Assembly: GCF_032452875.1 (NCBI RefSeq)
Contig: NC_083870.1
Coordinates: 7,874,001-7,938,000 of the forward strand
Origin: Bos javanicus
Lineage: Eukaryota; Chordata; Mammalia; Artiodactyla; Bovidae
Length of the DNA stretch: 64,000 bases
Direction: 5' to 3'
Position numbers and translations under genes: made by a program. Positions 44,753 to 57,000 of the stretch are shown piece after piece. The notes under the pieces are model-generated. The model was not told where the DNA came from. It made no database searches and saw nothing but the letters and a program-made list of their open reading frames with translations. Every line of letters starts with the position of its first letter. The stretch's first letter is position 1.

Positions 44753-45366
44753 CTGCCCCCGCCAGGATATTATAGGAGAATTCTATCAAATCTAAATTAA
44801 CTGATATAAAAGGAAGTTGAAGGATCCTAGAAACATAAAAAACAGGGCAGATTCAGGCATGTAGGAAGTTAGTCTAATCTGGGCTATTGGGATGGCCACT
44901 GGGATGAATGAACTTCACTTGTTTGCAGGCACAGTGTCACTTTGATCAAGATTTAAATTCCAGGGAAACAGCTCCTGGTTGAGCCAGCTTGGGGTGCACG
45001 TTCTCCTCTGGAACTAGGGATGAGGTCAGCCCACCTACCTGCATGGAATGAGACAGGGAATAGAGTTATTTAGTCAAAGGGAAGTCGGGCTCTGTTACTA
45101 TTAACAGAATCAGGGAAAATCAATGCTGGGTAAGAAAATAGTCCATTATAATCAGATTGGAAAAGTTAAAAATACTCAGCATTGACAAAGGGGTCAGGAA
45201 CTGGTTTCCCTAGTATACTTTGGGAGGATATGTAGACTGCTTTTTTAAAGATGAGAGCATCCTTTGAGCCAATGATTCTACTTCTAGGAATTTATCCTGA
45301 AGAAATACTCACATATGTAGTCAAAAACATCATTCAAGAATGTTGTTCACCACAGTATTGCATATC

Positions 45367-45895
45367 AGATCAGTTCAGTTCAGTCGCTCAGTCATGTCCG
45401 ACTCTTTGTGACCCCATGAATCGCAGCACGCCAGGCCTCCCTGTCCATCACCAACTCCCAGAGTTCACTCAGACTCACGTCCATCGAGTCAGTGACGCCA
45501 TCCAGCCATCTCATCCTCTGTCGTCCCCTTCTCCTCCTGCCCCCAATCCCTCCCAGCATCAGAGTCTTTTCCAATGAGTCAACTTTTCGCATGAGGTGGC
45601 CAAAGTACTGGAGTTTCAGCTTTAGTATCGTTGCTTCCAAAGAAATCCCAGGGCGGATCTCCTTCAGAATGGACTGGGTGGATCTCCTTGCAGTCCAAGG
45701 GACTCTCAAGAGTCTTCTCCAACACCACAGTTCAAAAGCATCAATTCTTTGGCGCTCAGCCTTCTTCACAGTCCAATTCTCACATCCATACATGACCACA
45801 GGAAAAACCATAGCCTTGATTAAACGAACCTTTGTTGGCAAAGTAATGTCTCTGCTTTTGAATATGCTATCTAGGTTGGTCATAACTTTCCGAAA
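45367..45895 (-). mobile_element. BovB LINE, 3-prime half kilobase
   Basis: Antisense BovB with an intact ORF2 C-terminal frame on the minus strand (TNLDSIFKSRDITLPTKVRL through RRRRGRQRMRWLDGVTDSMD). Young and close to consensus. Confidence 0.93.
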
Positions 45896-46540
45896 AATTG
45901 GTAACATTTAAGATATCAGTTAAATGAAATATAGCACAGCATTTGTACTATGGAATACTATACAATCCTTAAAAAGAAAATACTTCCATGGAAGAGCTCC
46001 ATAATATACTATTCATCAAAATAAACTGCTTAAGTATATGATCCCATTTATGGTCTTAAAAAACTGTGTGCATACTCAGTTGCTCGGTTGTGTCTGACTC
46101 AAAAAACCTAAAAATATGCATTAGGTGTGTATTAAAAAATCCAGAAATATACTCCAAAATTCAACAGTAGTTACCCACAGAAAAGGAAATAGGATTAGGG
46201 GGTGAGAACAAAATGGAACTCTCACTTTTCCTCTTTATATTTCAGTATTATTTGAGTCTTCATGCTCACAGTGAGCATGAGTTTTGGCCTATGTGTATTT
46301 GTAAACAGGCAAAAATATAACGTGATTTAATTTTAAAAACCCATATGCTTATACATACTATTATAGACAGAAACGTGGATTGAAATTTTTTAAACATTAG
46401 CATTGATTGTTTCTATTTTGTGAATTTATAGGTGATCTTAATTATCTTTTTTGCTTACCTGTATTTTAATTTAATCTTAGAAATTAGCATAGTAAACTAA
46501 TTTACATATAAATAAAATAAACTGCTACTATGTAATGTAT

Positions 46541-46816
46541 TGGAGAAGGCAATGGCACCCCACTCCAGTACTCTTGCCTGGAAAATCCCATGGATGCAGG
46601 AGCCTGGTGGGCTATAGTCCATGGGGTCGCTAAGAGTCGGACACGACTGAGCGACTTCCCTTTCACTTTTCACTTTCATGCATTGGAGAAGGAAATGGCA
46701 ACCCACTCCAGTGTTCTAGCCTGCAGAATCCCAGGGACAGGGGAGCCTGGTGGGCTGCCATCTATGGGGTCGCACAGAGTCAGACATGACTGAAGCGACT
46801 TAGCAGCAGCAGCAGC
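46541..46816 (+). mobile_element. Bov-A2 SINE with perfect target duplication
   Basis: Dimer from TGGAGAAGGCAATGGCACCC to TTAGCAGCAGCAGCAGC, flanked by ATGTAATGTAT at 46530-46540 and 46817-46827. Confidence 0.95.
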
Positions 46817-46827
46817 ATGTAATGTAT

Positions 46828-47535
46828 GAATAGAGGGACATACATTGTTACTGTAAAAAGGGCACGAGTATGTGAACAAGAAAACCACAACAGAAGAACT
46901 ATGAACGGCTAATACTCTTAAACGCTCTCATTCTAAAGGCACATGTTTTGCCATAAAGTAAGCCCTCAATAACCCAATAATTGCAATTACTGTTCCTTAT
47001 TGTACAGCAATATGTGAATATGAAACCTCATGAAAACTACTCAACAAAGGAAGCTGCTAAATTCTGAATGCAAAAATGTTGCACAACGTTCCTGTTAGAG
47101 TCCCAGGAAAATGAGGCCTCGCTAAGGACATCTCCTGAGGAAGCTGTCAGTCCTGTTTCTAACCTCCCGGAACCTTCTCTGAGAAGTTCACATCCTTCTG
47201 ATAACTCTGATAGGGGAAGAGCAGAAGAGAAAGAGTCAGTAAATCTCCGTTCAGGACTCATCTGAAGTTTGGCTTCCTGAGAACTGGTGTTTATTTACCA
47301 TGGGAGGAAGAGAAAGAAGACATGGAAACAAGAACACAAATTCATTGGAAGAAGAGTATATGGTTTTAAGATGAGGGATACTTGTCCTACACTCCAAACA
47401 TTTTCTTGCCCCCACCTTCTGCCCATTACCACCTCCCCAAGATTCTTACCACTGAAAAGAAACCGACCCCAGATCAGTCTATATTCTAATTGGTTCAGTG
47501 ATTAAAAGATAAGGGGACTGTTGTTTGTGTAGTAT
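46828..47535. other. Intergenic sequence downstream of FCGR2B
   Basis: No exon or repeat recognised. It separates the FCGR2B polyadenylation signal from the repeat-rich intergenic region. Confidence 0.4.
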
Positions 47536-47541
47536 TTTATT
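47536..47541 (-). promoter_or_regulatory. FCGR2B: Candidate FCGR2B polyadenylation signal
   Basis: AATAAA on the minus strand (TATAATAAAATACT), about 470 bases after the FCGR2B stop. This would give a compact 3-prime untranslated region across 47542-48010. Confidence 0.5.
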
Positions 47542-48010
47542 ATAAAAGTAATAAATGGTCTGTACAGAAGAATTAACAAAGCAAATGAAAAGCACCAATA
47601 ATTCCATCCCCAGAAACAATCACTTTTAATATATTGGCATACGTTAGTCTATTTCAACATTTCTGAAATCATCCATGGTTATCTAATTTTTCTCATATAA
47701 CCTGTAACGTATTTCTGTGTTGCTGCAATTTCTTAATAAAAGTAATTTACACTGGCTGTGTGAATGTATAATAGAAGAGTCCTACTGATGAACGTGCTGA
47801 GGCAAGGAAGAAATCAGCGGTCAGTTATCTGAGGCTATATCACCTGTGAATGTCAGAACAGGGAGCTTCAGGATTCAGAGGACTGAAAAAGTCATTCTCC
47901 TTCTTTAGAACTGCAGTATCCTCTTCTACCCAAGAGGAGTTCAGGCCAGAAGACACCAGATCCTGGCCTCTCCGATTCACTGCCCCGAGTCCCAGGCAAG
48001 ACAATGAAAA

Positions 48011-48097
48011 CTAAAGGCGTTTCTGGTAATCGGACTCTGAGTCTTCCTCTGCAACATCCGGGTGCGAGAGGAGTGAATAGGTGACTGTGTTCTCAGC
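48011..48097 (-). CDS. FCGR2B: FCGR2B exon 8, ITIM and C-terminus
   Basis: 87 bases including stop, acceptor TTTCTCCAG. Encodes AENTVTYSLLSHPDVAEEDS and ESDYQKRL. VTYSLL fits the ITIM (V-x-Y-x-x-L), the docking site for SHIP-type phosphatases in the family. Confidence 0.95.
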   Translation of the reverse strand, partial: AENTVTYSLLSHPDVAEEDSESDYQKRL

Positions 48098-51000
48098 CTG
48101 GAGAAAACAGAAGGGAGCAGTGAGGATCCGCGGAGAGGCCGCAGGAAGGAGGCCGCACCAGAGGCAGCAGGGTGGAGGAGGGGGAGAAGGAAGATCAGGC
48201 GGCGGAGGGCTCACCTCAGTTCTGGCAGCATCATTTTCAGCATCAGTGAGACCGGCTGTGGGCAAAGAGAGCAGAGGTGAGCAGGCGCACGGCTATAGCC
48301 TGGGGCCGCCCCACACTGAGGCGGGGCCCAAACCAGGCTTGAGGGAGGACCACTGACCCCAACTCAGCCCTGTGGGCCGAAAGCTTGGTTCCCAGCCCAC
48401 CCTCAGTATCCCAGACATGGCGCCCCCACCAGCTACATTAGCAAAGGGAGACAGTCATCTGTACTACACTCTTTTCAGAAAACCACTATTTTCTTCGAAG
48501 CTACTAGGCAGCTTTTGGGATTGGAGATACTGAGTAAGAGGTGTGTGTGGACTGGGGTGGGGACCTTTCCAGGTTAGCCAGATGTATTGGGTTGGCCAAA
48601 AAGTTCATCCAGATTCCTCTGGAAGCTGGTACAGAAAAACCTGAACTAACTTTTTGGCCAGCCCAATAGTATGTCTTTGTCGGAGCTCTGGAGAATCTCC
48701 TACTCCCTCACATCAAAAAGAAAGAAAGCGTGAGAGTGAACAAGGGAGGCTGAAGAGAAGGAAAGAAGGAAGCAAGCAAGCCAGCCAGCACTCTCCTTGG
48801 TGAAGATCTAAAACACATCCAAATTTCCTCATGTTTTTGCCAACAAACTCACTTTGCCAGTGCGGAAAGCAGCTCAGTATCTGCAAAGCAGCATTCCTCA
48901 GGAAGTGGGGAAGGAGTCTGAGACAATGCATCTAGTGTCTTCATTCATCTCCAGGACACAAGGAATCCCTGTATGCCATGCTCCAACTTCTGGAACAAAC
49001 CACGTCCTGAATCCTCCTTCTAATGCATCCCTCTACAATCCCAGCAACCTAGATGAGCCTTTGGGGAAACCATCAGCCCCAGTGCCTTCCTGTGAAATAA
49101 ACACCTTGTGAAATATATTTATGCCAATGGTAGAACCAAACATCAAAATGGCTAACCCACTTGTGTTCGGACGTTTTATCCTACGTCAGCTTGGCCCCAG
49201 TGCAGACTCAGGTCCATATCCCCACTTGGCCTGGCCATGGGACCTAGGGATCTTGCTCAAAGTGCCGCTGGACAGCTGGGCCATTTTGCTCAAGCTCTCA
49301 AATCTGTTGGCTCTGCTCTGAGTCATACTCCAGCCATCAGAGGTGGGGTCCTCAAGGGCTTCTTTTTCCTGTCTGTTTCTGCTGTCTGGGAGCCCCCAGA
49401 GAAAGCTCCAGGTCCCTCCAAGCTCTGGCTTTAACTACAGTCAGGAAATCACCTGGGATAGTCCTGCTCCTTTAACATATCCCCACTTGGGCCAGAGTTG
49501 ATGGGCACTGACTCTCAGAATGTCAGACCGGGAAGGCTTCGAGGTCCTCCAGGCCAATGCACTCATTTCCTCAGTGAGGTGATTAAACCCCAAGAGAGGA
49601 AACGACACTCAAGATTCCATTTTATGATAGCGACCAGGCTAGTGCCAGGTTCACATTTAACAAACCTACAGGAGTGGGCATTAGATCCAGGCTTTGTCGA
49701 CAGAGGAAAGCCCGCTAATGTAGCTAGTACACAGAACTTTCTCAGCCTAAAATCTTCTCTTCATGTTCCACCAAGAGTTGAGCCCTTACCCCATCGCTCA
49801 CCCCATCTACTCTTACCCCATCTCTCCACAGACACGGACTACAGCAAATCTAGGCTTTATTCCCTTGGCCTCTTTCCCCTTTCCTCTAGAGTTTTCTCTC
49901 TTTAATTCTATTTGCCTTAGTCTTACAACATCTAACCCCCACCCTGTGCCAGCTCTTCCAAAGCTCCACAGAAAGACCTAAATATCTCTGATGTCCTGCT
50001 CTGGAAATACCCCTAGAAGTTCTAGCCCCAGAAACTCAGACAGGGCCATTGTCTCTCTATCTAGGATAGGTATTCATCTCCTCATCCCCAGTGAGGTCCT
50101 CTTCAGGCCCAGGAGTTAGTCTCAGAACTGACCAAGAGATTTGAGCCCCTGCCCTCCTCCCACTGCCCCCTCCCTCTCCTGTGCTCACAAGCCGCCTCTT
50201 GATACACATGGCAAGCCGCTTCTTGACGCACACGGCAAGCCGCTTCTTGACGCACACGGCAAGCCGCCTCTTGACGCACACGACAGGGTGTCACTGAGCC
50301 CACAGAAGGGAGCTGCACTCACCTGGTTCCTCAGGGAGGGTCTCTCCCATTTCCCTGCGCTCAGGGCTTCCTGGGAGAGCTAGGAGGGGCACATGGAGGT
50401 TAGTAGGATTACGGGGTAGAACCTAAGTCTTCAGGACCACGGACCAGAGGCAAGACTGGGTTAGAACCAATACATACCCTTCTCCCACAGACACGCCTCT
50501 CCTCCCCACTTCCCAGAGACTACCTTAGCCTATAAAAGGGCTGGTCTAGAGAGGTAGAAGTTGGCTAGGTTAATAGTAGGGACTCATGGGACTGTCAGAA
50601 AGGCCATTCCATTGCACCTTTCTTAAGCTTGCTCTGCCTTTTAAAAGCATCTCTTTCTCCCTCTCAGTTTTTCTCACTGAGTCTCTACATTTACTTACCA
50701 TCGGTAACTGAGGTCTTGGCTATGAACCAATTGCAAAGTGCTTTGTGAGGTATAAGTAGTATTTTTTCTCTTTGTCAGTGGCTCTGAGTCTTTTTTTCCC
50801 TTTTACTTTCTCTGTGTCTGGATAACTCTGGCACTTTCTCTCACCAGTAAGCTAGCTTTACAGTGTTAAGAATTGTGATGATCTGCTTACTAGATTTCTA
50901 TAGCACCTTCCCTTCTCTCTCAGCAATTTTACATTAATATTAATACTATGGGAGGAAGGAGCCTGCTTTCCAAGAGCTGAAGTTCTTCAGCTGATCAGTG

Positions 51001-54000
51001 AAGAGATGTTTATTAATCATCTTACTGTGTGGCAAGCACTGTGCTAGGTGCTGATGGGAAGAGGAAAGAAGCATAAAACAAAGAGACATGCTTACTGCCC
51101 TCCTGTGCCCTTTAGAATACAGATTAGTTGTTTAAAGGTACCCTATGTCAATTCCATGAACTTTCTGCCCTGCTTCACCTTCTTTTTTTCTGCTTCACCG
51201 TTTGTGGCTTCGATGGCATCAAATTGCTCCCAGCACCCTCCTTACTCTTTCCCGAGCTCCATCCCAGCCACAGTGTTTCTCATTTCCATGTCTCAGCCCC
51301 CACGCCTGTAATGCTCATCTACCCTCTTTGCCTGGTTAACTGCTAGCCTCAAACATCACCTCCTCCATAATGTTAACAGCCCGTACTATATGGTGCTAGC
51401 TGCCTGCTAGGCACTGTTGTAAGAGCTGCAGGCTCATTCATTCTCATAACCTTATGAGGTAGGTTCTATTTGTGTCCTCATTTTTCAGATGAAGAAACTG
51501 AGGCACATAGAAGTTGAATATGATGAGGAAAAACAACTGTTTTCCTGAAAACAACAACAACAACTTTGTTTCCCTGAGTTGCCACCTAAGAATTTTACAG
51601 TATGATCACCTTGCTTACTCCCAGAGTATGGACATTTAAGATAAGGACTTGAGTTTAGGATTCCCGCTGTTAAGTTCTCACTTTGATTTTCCTGGGGCAT
51701 CTTTCAAAACAACCACTTAGATGTTAAGCCCACAAATATGTTGGTGTCCTCCACCTCAACCACTTCATAAATAGTGGCTTGACACTGTCCTCTCTGCTCA
51801 CCCATGACCTGGGGCAAAGGGTTGCCACCCCTTCTCATTTCTGGGATCTCTGAGTGGCAAATCTTGTGACTCTACTTCCTTTATGAGAATGTATTGAAAC
51901 TGTATTTTCAATGAAAACGACCCAGAGCTTTCACTTCCCCAGTCTAGGAGTTCAGATGCTGAAGGAGCCGCCAGCCCCGTGTGGGTGGCTCGTGCCTCCT
52001 TGTTCAGCTGGTCGTGATGTGAACATTCTTAACACGCCAGCTCCATCTTCTCAACACACAGAGAATAACTCACCCCCACGTTACTCAGCCGGTGAGCAGA
52101 GGTGCTTAGATTTGAACTGAGGCAGTCTGACCCCCCAGTTGAGCTTCAATCACCATGCAACACTACCTCCCTATGACGTTTTCTCTAACTGGCCCAGCCC
52201 GTGCTGGGTCATTCAGGCTCTTCTATCCCTGTCGTAGCCTATGCATTCTCTAATACTGGTCTTATCCCCTCCAGTTACTATCTGTGCTATTGTACTATTT
52301 GTATTTCAGTCTTCTCGACAATATTATGGACTCCCTAAGGGCAGAGGCTGAACTTTTCTTTAACTTGGCATCATCCACAGAGTCTATCACAGTGCTTGAC
52401 ACATAAGCCAATTTGTTCAGGCCTGTTAAATGAATGAATGAATAAATAAAATATGGGACTATACATGAATGCTAAGGATTCTCTAGCCCAAAGATAAGGG
52501 TTCTAGCCATGGTTGGGGTTAGGGCCTTGGCTAAAAAGGAACTGATAACAAGAGGGACCAAGAGGAACCACAAACCTGAGATCGGCTTTCTCCTGAGGCG
52601 GAACCAGGTTATTATGGCCGCAACAATAGCCACTGCAGCAAAACAGGTGCCTATAGCCACAGCTGTCATCGATGAGGGGCCGCTCGAGCTGGACTCTGGG
52701 GAAGACAGACCTCAGGACCCTCCCTATGCCACTTCACCCTCCCTGCCCTCCTCCAGTGCAGCACTTGCTTCCTCCCCCAGCCTCACCTGCACAGGAGTTC
52801 TGTGAGTGGGTTTGTGCCTCCCCCACACCCTTTCGATTTCTCTGCTAATCAAATGAAGGCACACTGCTGAGTGTATAAGGTGGAGGGAAGGGTTCCTTTT
52901 AGCCCGTGGGGATAGCAGGAAGCGTGAACCTGAAGCCTCCAACACTGGACCCCTAAACTGTTTAAGAACATGCTATACCTTTGGGAGTGAATGGACATAT
53001 CATGAAACATGAGAAAAAATTAGGAAAACTTCAGTTCTTAGGAATGTCCAGGAGCTTTGGGAACTTCTACACCAACGAGAAAGCTCTGCCTCACTGCTGT
53101 GCTTGGTGTGATGGGCTTATATTTCAAAGTGGAATAAGAGCCTCATCACCTGTCACTTGGGTTCCAAGCTCTGGACAGCATTTATCAAGTGGCCCATACC
53201 CCCTGCCCTTGGCCCCAGAGCCGAGGTTTGCTACTATGGCATTTCTCAAATCTCCATTTAAGACCATGTGACTTTATTCCTAACTATCCATCTCCTCTTC
53301 TCCCATCCTTTCATCTTGAGAGAGTCCCCACCTTGGACAGTGATGTTCACTGGCTGTGACGAGTGTAGCATCTTCCCAATAAACGCTGTGCAGTGGTACT
53401 GGCCGCTGTGACTGAGGTTGGCGCGTGGGATAGAGAAGTTGGTGCGCTGATAGGAAAATATCTTGGATTTCCTATCCTGGTAGAATGTGATCTTATTCAG
53501 AGGCTGGTTTCTCCAGCTGTGGCACCTCAGCATGATGGGCTCCCCTTCCTGGAACACGAGGCTGGGGGTCTGGAGCAACAGCCAGTCTGAAAGACACAAA
53601 GGGACCGCAGGACCCAGAAGGTCTTGACTCAGATCTGAGACCCAGACCATCCCTCCGGGGGCCAGTGTGTGTCGGGGGGAGTTTAAATGTGGACTCACAC
53701 ACCCCTGGTCTCTAATTCTGGCTCCTTCGTGTATGCACCCTGTGATCCTGGGTAAATAATGAATTCTTCTGGGCCTCAGTTTCCTCGTATGTGGAACTAG
53801 TCACAATAGTACCATTAGCTGTGCTGTTTACAGTAGTTGCTGGCACACAGTAGGTGTTCAGATATGCTTGTCTTCTCGTTCCCATCCTGGGAGACACAGC
53901 TGCAGCCCTGTCTGGCCCAAGAGGCCTCTGCAGGTGGATACAGGGGACCCAGAGTGCAGTCCCTTCCCCGAGGAAGGAGGGAGGTGGGGGAGAAGCCAGT

Positions 54001-57000
54001 CTGAGAGAGAAGACAGCATGTGAGGGGGACAAGCAGAGACCTGTGTCCTTGGGGAGAGTCACAGGCACCCAACAAATATTGGTTTACTTGGTGCATGTTA
54101 GTAAACAAACGTGGAATTTCACTTCAGCGGGGACTTTGTCTCAAGCCAGCAGTGACATGGGTGGGCCATTCATTAGCCAGCTGTGTACTTTCCCTCAGTC
54201 ATTTTAATCCTTTTGCTGAGGAAATATTTTTAATTTCTTTATAGTTTAAGGAATAGAGGCTTAGGTAGGTACTTATAATCCTGACCTCAGCCCATGCCTT
54301 CTGTTTTCCTGAAGCTGTAGGACAGATCAGAGTTGGAATTGGAAAGAAAGGGTAGAAAACAACAGATACATTGGAAGGGAGAAGGCGAATGAAAAAAAAA
54401 AAGCCACACGTGTGCCAGTCAACCACACTTAGTCCCTTCAGCAGATCAGAATGATGCCAACCAAGCCCCTACATTGGCTGGTGAGCCGGCCACATACGTG
54501 GAAGGAAATGTTCACAGCAGAGGGAGTGAGTGACAGGGAAGAGAAAACCACGGGCCACAGCTACAGTGGGACAGTGCAGAGAGAAGGTGGGGCGCCCGGC
54601 CTTTGCTCTGTCACACAGGCTGGAAACCCACGCCTAACACTGGGGGCAGTCCTGTGTTCCACCCTCTTCCTCCCCCATCACCCTCCTCGTGAAGAGCTCA
54701 GACCCTGGCTAGACGTTCTACTCCAGGATTAGGTGAGCAGTCCTCGGTCTCTAGTCTGCTTCTTTTATACAGGTTGGATTAAGCTAGATGGGAATGCTGA
54801 GAACTGTAGAGATTTTTTAAAATGAAGTAGAACTCAGAGAAAATGTCAAAGCTGCTTCCATGTAGCACCTGCAACCAATTACTTCTCCTCCCTGTCTGGG
54901 GAATCCCCTCTACAGAAGGTGTACAGCCTTAGAACAGCACTTGCTTCTCGGCAAAGTCTCCGCTGGTGCCAAATTTTAACCTGTACAGTGGAAGCCTCAG
55001 CCTTAGGGTGGTTTGTCCAAGAGGGCCATCTGAGGTCTCCTTGAGGACAGTTCCTTGGTGCAGATCATGAGGGCAGGGCCCAGTTTCATGTTCATGGCAC
55101 TCATGAGGTGTTGTTTAAGTCATAAAAGGGCATTTCCGTCAAACTCCTGGGAACAAAACTCCTCTGCAATCTCCTGGAAGCCTTGTAGAGAAGCAATAAA
55201 CCTACATAAGACTCCAAAGGCTAAGATTACTAGACAGGAACACAGGGTCGGTGCCATGAATCCTGGCATAGGCAGAGCCGAATGGAAGTTTCCCGGGCCT
55301 CATTCCCCATGCCCAGCTCTCACTGATAAAGGCCCAAGGATGTTGGAGAGAGTGCTTTCATCATAACTGGAATCTCTGAACCCCAGCTAGAGTGATCCCG
55401 ACCCCTGCCGCACGTGCCCTGGATGATGGCATGGATGGTGTCAGAGGAGCAGCAGGGTCCACACTGGTGACCACAACATGGTGAGCCTCCCGAAACTCTT
55501 TCATTTTCTCCCTCTTCAGCCAGAACTGGCAGCTACAGCTCACACAGTACCTCTTAGTGGAACTCATGAAGCAGAAAACTCTTGGAGTCGTAGAACTGTT
55601 CTGCGGGAGTATACTTCCCACAGTGCTGGAACTTTGGGAGATTTGCCTTCTTTACTGCTGAGTAGATGGGTTGTCCCCTTCACTGGAGCCACCTGACTGA
55701 TTCTTATTCAGCCCTGTCGGGAGGCCGGTCTACAGTGGCTTATCAAACTCTTTCAGTAATGGAGAACACTGGGAATGCTTCTGCTCAGTCCTGGGTACCA
55801 AAGCCCTCAGTTACGTGAGTGAGCATCTGGGGCTTCATAGTGCTTCGCCAAGCTTTGAGTCTCCATTTGTCTGGATACCATGGCTAAGGTAGAAGGTGGT
55901 GCTGATGGGCAGGGGCCTCAGCTGCCAACTCATCGCTTGGTGAATTACCATTCCCATTGGTCACTAGTTCAGCTTCTTCTCCAAGACTGTTCTCCTCATC
56001 TATGGTCTTGGGCTCTCTGCTGCCTGAGAACCCTCGGCAGGAGCACTGAACGCAATGTGGAGACGTCATCTCCCTCCTCCTTGCATTGGACAGCCGATGT
56101 CTGGGCTTGTCCGGTCAGTGCACAGACTGCATGAGGAGAACAACAGGGACCTGTGCTGTGGTGGCTGAGGCGCAGTGAGGCTCGTGGGTACTGCTGCTGC
56201 TGGACCACCTGGAGGTGCGCAGCTGGGCGGGGGGTACTGGGACTGACGGTGCTGGAGCTGCAGCCAGTGGTCAAGAACAATCTGCAGTCGGATAACCACT
56301 TGTTTCTTCAACAGCTGGATCTGTGCTGTTGCTAAATCAGTGAACGGGGCTTGACGGGAGTGACTAAACCCATTAGGGTCTGGGTGGGAGCAGGTGTGGC
56401 TGTCCGTGTCAGGCTCATGCCCTGCTGACCACTCCCATCTGCTTCTGCCTTCTTGGCCACTGCACTTTCTGCCTCTGGCTAACACCCCGGGTCAGTCACT
56501 GCCTGGATGTAGGCAAGGGCTCCACCTCTCCAGTGCCTTTCCTTGGGCAGCTCCTACCACCACCTATTCCTCACGAGGGCAACTCACCCAAAGGCCCAGG
56601 TGTGTGGCCACTTCTTCCTGGACCCATGAGCCTATGTCCACTGCCTCCAACAGCTGGACTAACGTTAGCAAATGGACCTGAAGTCCTAGAGGGAGTCTGA
56701 GCCACAGCTAGGGCCTGGCAAAAGGCCTGGGGTAGGCCAGAAAAGAGGTATTAAAAAGCAAAAACATCACTTTGCCAACAAAGATCCATACAGTCAAAGA
56801 GATAGATTTTCCGGTAGTCATGTATGGATGTTAGAGTCGGACCATAAGGAAGGCAGAGCACTGAAGAATAGATGCTTTCAAATTGCGGTGCTGGAGAAGA
56901 CTTTTGAGGGTCCCTTAGACAGCAAGGAGATCAAACCAGTCAATCCTAAAGGAAATCAACTCATTGGAAGGACTGATACTGAAGCTCCAATACTTTGGCC

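Larger units (their letters stand above)
43140..46330 (+). repeat. L1/HAL1-like remnant with SINE and BovB insertions
   Basis: Diverged sense L1-like sequence (AGCAATAAGAGGAAATGTTA near 43381, CCAATGATTCTACTTCTAGG near 45269, TATGGAATACTATACAATCC near 45951), interrupted by Bov-tA, CHR and BovB copies listed separately. The part at 43600-43990 looks like a different old repeat that I cannot name. Confidence 0.5.

Noticed and set aside
23790..47535. An additional Fc receptor or heat-shock gene between FCRLA and FCGR2B
   Set aside because: I saw no Ig-domain exon, mini-exon or HSPA-like frame there; the interval is repeats and unassigned sequence.
50103..50318. Minus-strand ORF with repeated RQEAACRV units as a repeat protein
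   Set aside because: It comes from the 24-base minisatellite, lies in an intron and has no splice or start support.
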